From contig JAGRJD010000052.1 in assembly GCA_020442915.1 (NCBI GenBank), positions 1-44,651 on the forward strand: a stretch of DNA of 44,651 nucleotides. The letters are read 5' to 3'. The notes below the pieces were generated by a model. The model had not been told where the DNA came from. It searched no databases and saw nothing but the letters and a program-made list of their open reading frames with translations. This document shows, piece by piece, positions 44,322 through 44,651 of this stretch. Position numbers and translations under genes: made by a program. Origin of the DNA: Thiothrix sp. Its GTDB lineage: Bacteria > Pseudomonadota > Gammaproteobacteria > Thiotrichales > Thiotrichaceae. Every line of letters begins with the position of its first letter. Position 1 is the first letter of the stretch.

Positions 44322-44651
44322 GGTGGTGTTCAGAATTCTGTGTCATTTCTTTAGACTGATTGAAAGAGGAATGATACATGAAAGACAAAATAGAATTCGA
44401 TATGGATGCCGCACTGGCGGCGCTGCGTGAAGGTAAAGGGCTCAGCGGCAAAGACGGTGTTCTGACGCCACTGATCAAGCAGCTTACTGAGGCCGCCATG
44501 CAGGCGGAGCTTGAAGGCCATCTAAAGACGGACGAGAAGCCCAATCGCAAGAATGGCAGCTCCCGCAAGACGATGAAATCCACCGCTGGGGAGTTCGAGC
44601 TGGATACACCCCGCGATCGCGCCGGTACTTTCGAGCCGCAGCTGGTCAAAA
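44322..44651 (+). mobile_element. IS256-family insertion sequence, left end (cut by window)
   Basis: The element begins close to 44322 (exact base uncertain by several). GTGTTCAGAATTCTGTGTC, containing the palindrome CAGAATTCTG at 44331-44340, is the kind of terminus seen in IS256 elements, and the transposase start is about 50 bases inside. The right end and target duplication are not in the window. Confidence 0.8.
44378..44651 (+). CDS. IS256-family transposase, N-terminal part
   Basis: The open frame runs from the ATG at 44378 to the window edge (91 codons visible). AGAGGA lies seven bases upstream of the ATG. The conserved N-terminal region reads LTPLIKQLTEAAMQAELEGH, then RKNGSSRKTMKS and FELDTPRDRAGTFEPQLVK, as in IS256/IS1249-type mutator-like transposases. 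The catalytic DDE region lies beyond the window. Confidence 0.93.
   Translation, partial: MKDKIEFDMDAALAALREGKGLSGKDGVLTPLIKQLTEAAMQAELEGHLKTDEKPNRKNGSSRKTMKSTAGEFELDTPRDRAGTFEPQLVK

Noticed and set aside
1..44651. CRISPR array, tRNA or rRNA genes
   Set aside because: No regularly spaced repeats and no tRNA- or rRNA-like segments were noticed on either strand by eye.

Overview
The window looks like chromosomal DNA of a gammaproteobacterium of moderately high GC. PilU, RsuA, a DUF2288 protein, a YafV-type amidase, a Ysc-like secretion apparatus and a glgB/glgA/glgP cluster with a GH57 enzyme all point that way. I cannot name a genus. The left edge cuts (or a frameshift breaks) a glutamate-synthase-like gene. 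The right edge lies inside an IS256-family element that has truncated a type I restriction subunit.

Layout. 1-8.4 kb: glutamate-synthase-like FMN protein, a 14-TM MFS exporter with an unusual cytoplasmic tail, recJ, and a complete TRAP transporter (dctP-dctQ-dctM). 8.5-17.8 kb: a membrane diguanylate cyclase, then a glycogen/alpha-glucan block on the minus strand read GH57 > glgB > glgA > glgP. 18.0-20.7 kb: a lone FimT/GspH-type pseudopilin, rsuA and pilU.

20.7-36.3 kb is a non-flagellar type III secretion system (T3SS) in three blocks. Minus strand: sctC-like > sctD > sctE > sctF > sctG > sctI > sctJ > GNAT acetyltransferase. Plus strand, divergent: a 103-aa unknown protein > sctQ-R-S-T-U > NfeD-like protein > STAS-like protein > sctV-N-O. 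Minus strand again: sctK > sctL. The export gate, ATPase complex, sorting platform, inner rings, rod, needle and needle chaperones are all represented.

This T3SS is odd in a coherent way. The secretin homologue has only the N0-N1 domains and a DUF4124-like tail, with no outer-membrane barrel. SctU has lost the NPTH autocleavage motif. No SctP ruler, SctW gatekeeper, tip or translocator gene is visible. A membrane NfeD/OB-fold protein and a STAS protein lacking the phosphorylatable serine sit between sctU and sctV. Stem-loops flank the needle gene. It is the best candidate here for an undescribed variant system.

36.4-44.65 kb: a DUF2288 protein, acs, a TtcA-family tRNA thiolase, a threonine/serine dehydratase, a methionine-type aminotransferase followed by an omega-amidase, a YgjP-type metalloprotease, and the remnant of hsdR disrupted by the IS256-family element. 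I saw no tRNA, rRNA or CRISPR array, and no gene-free stretch exceeds 300 bases.
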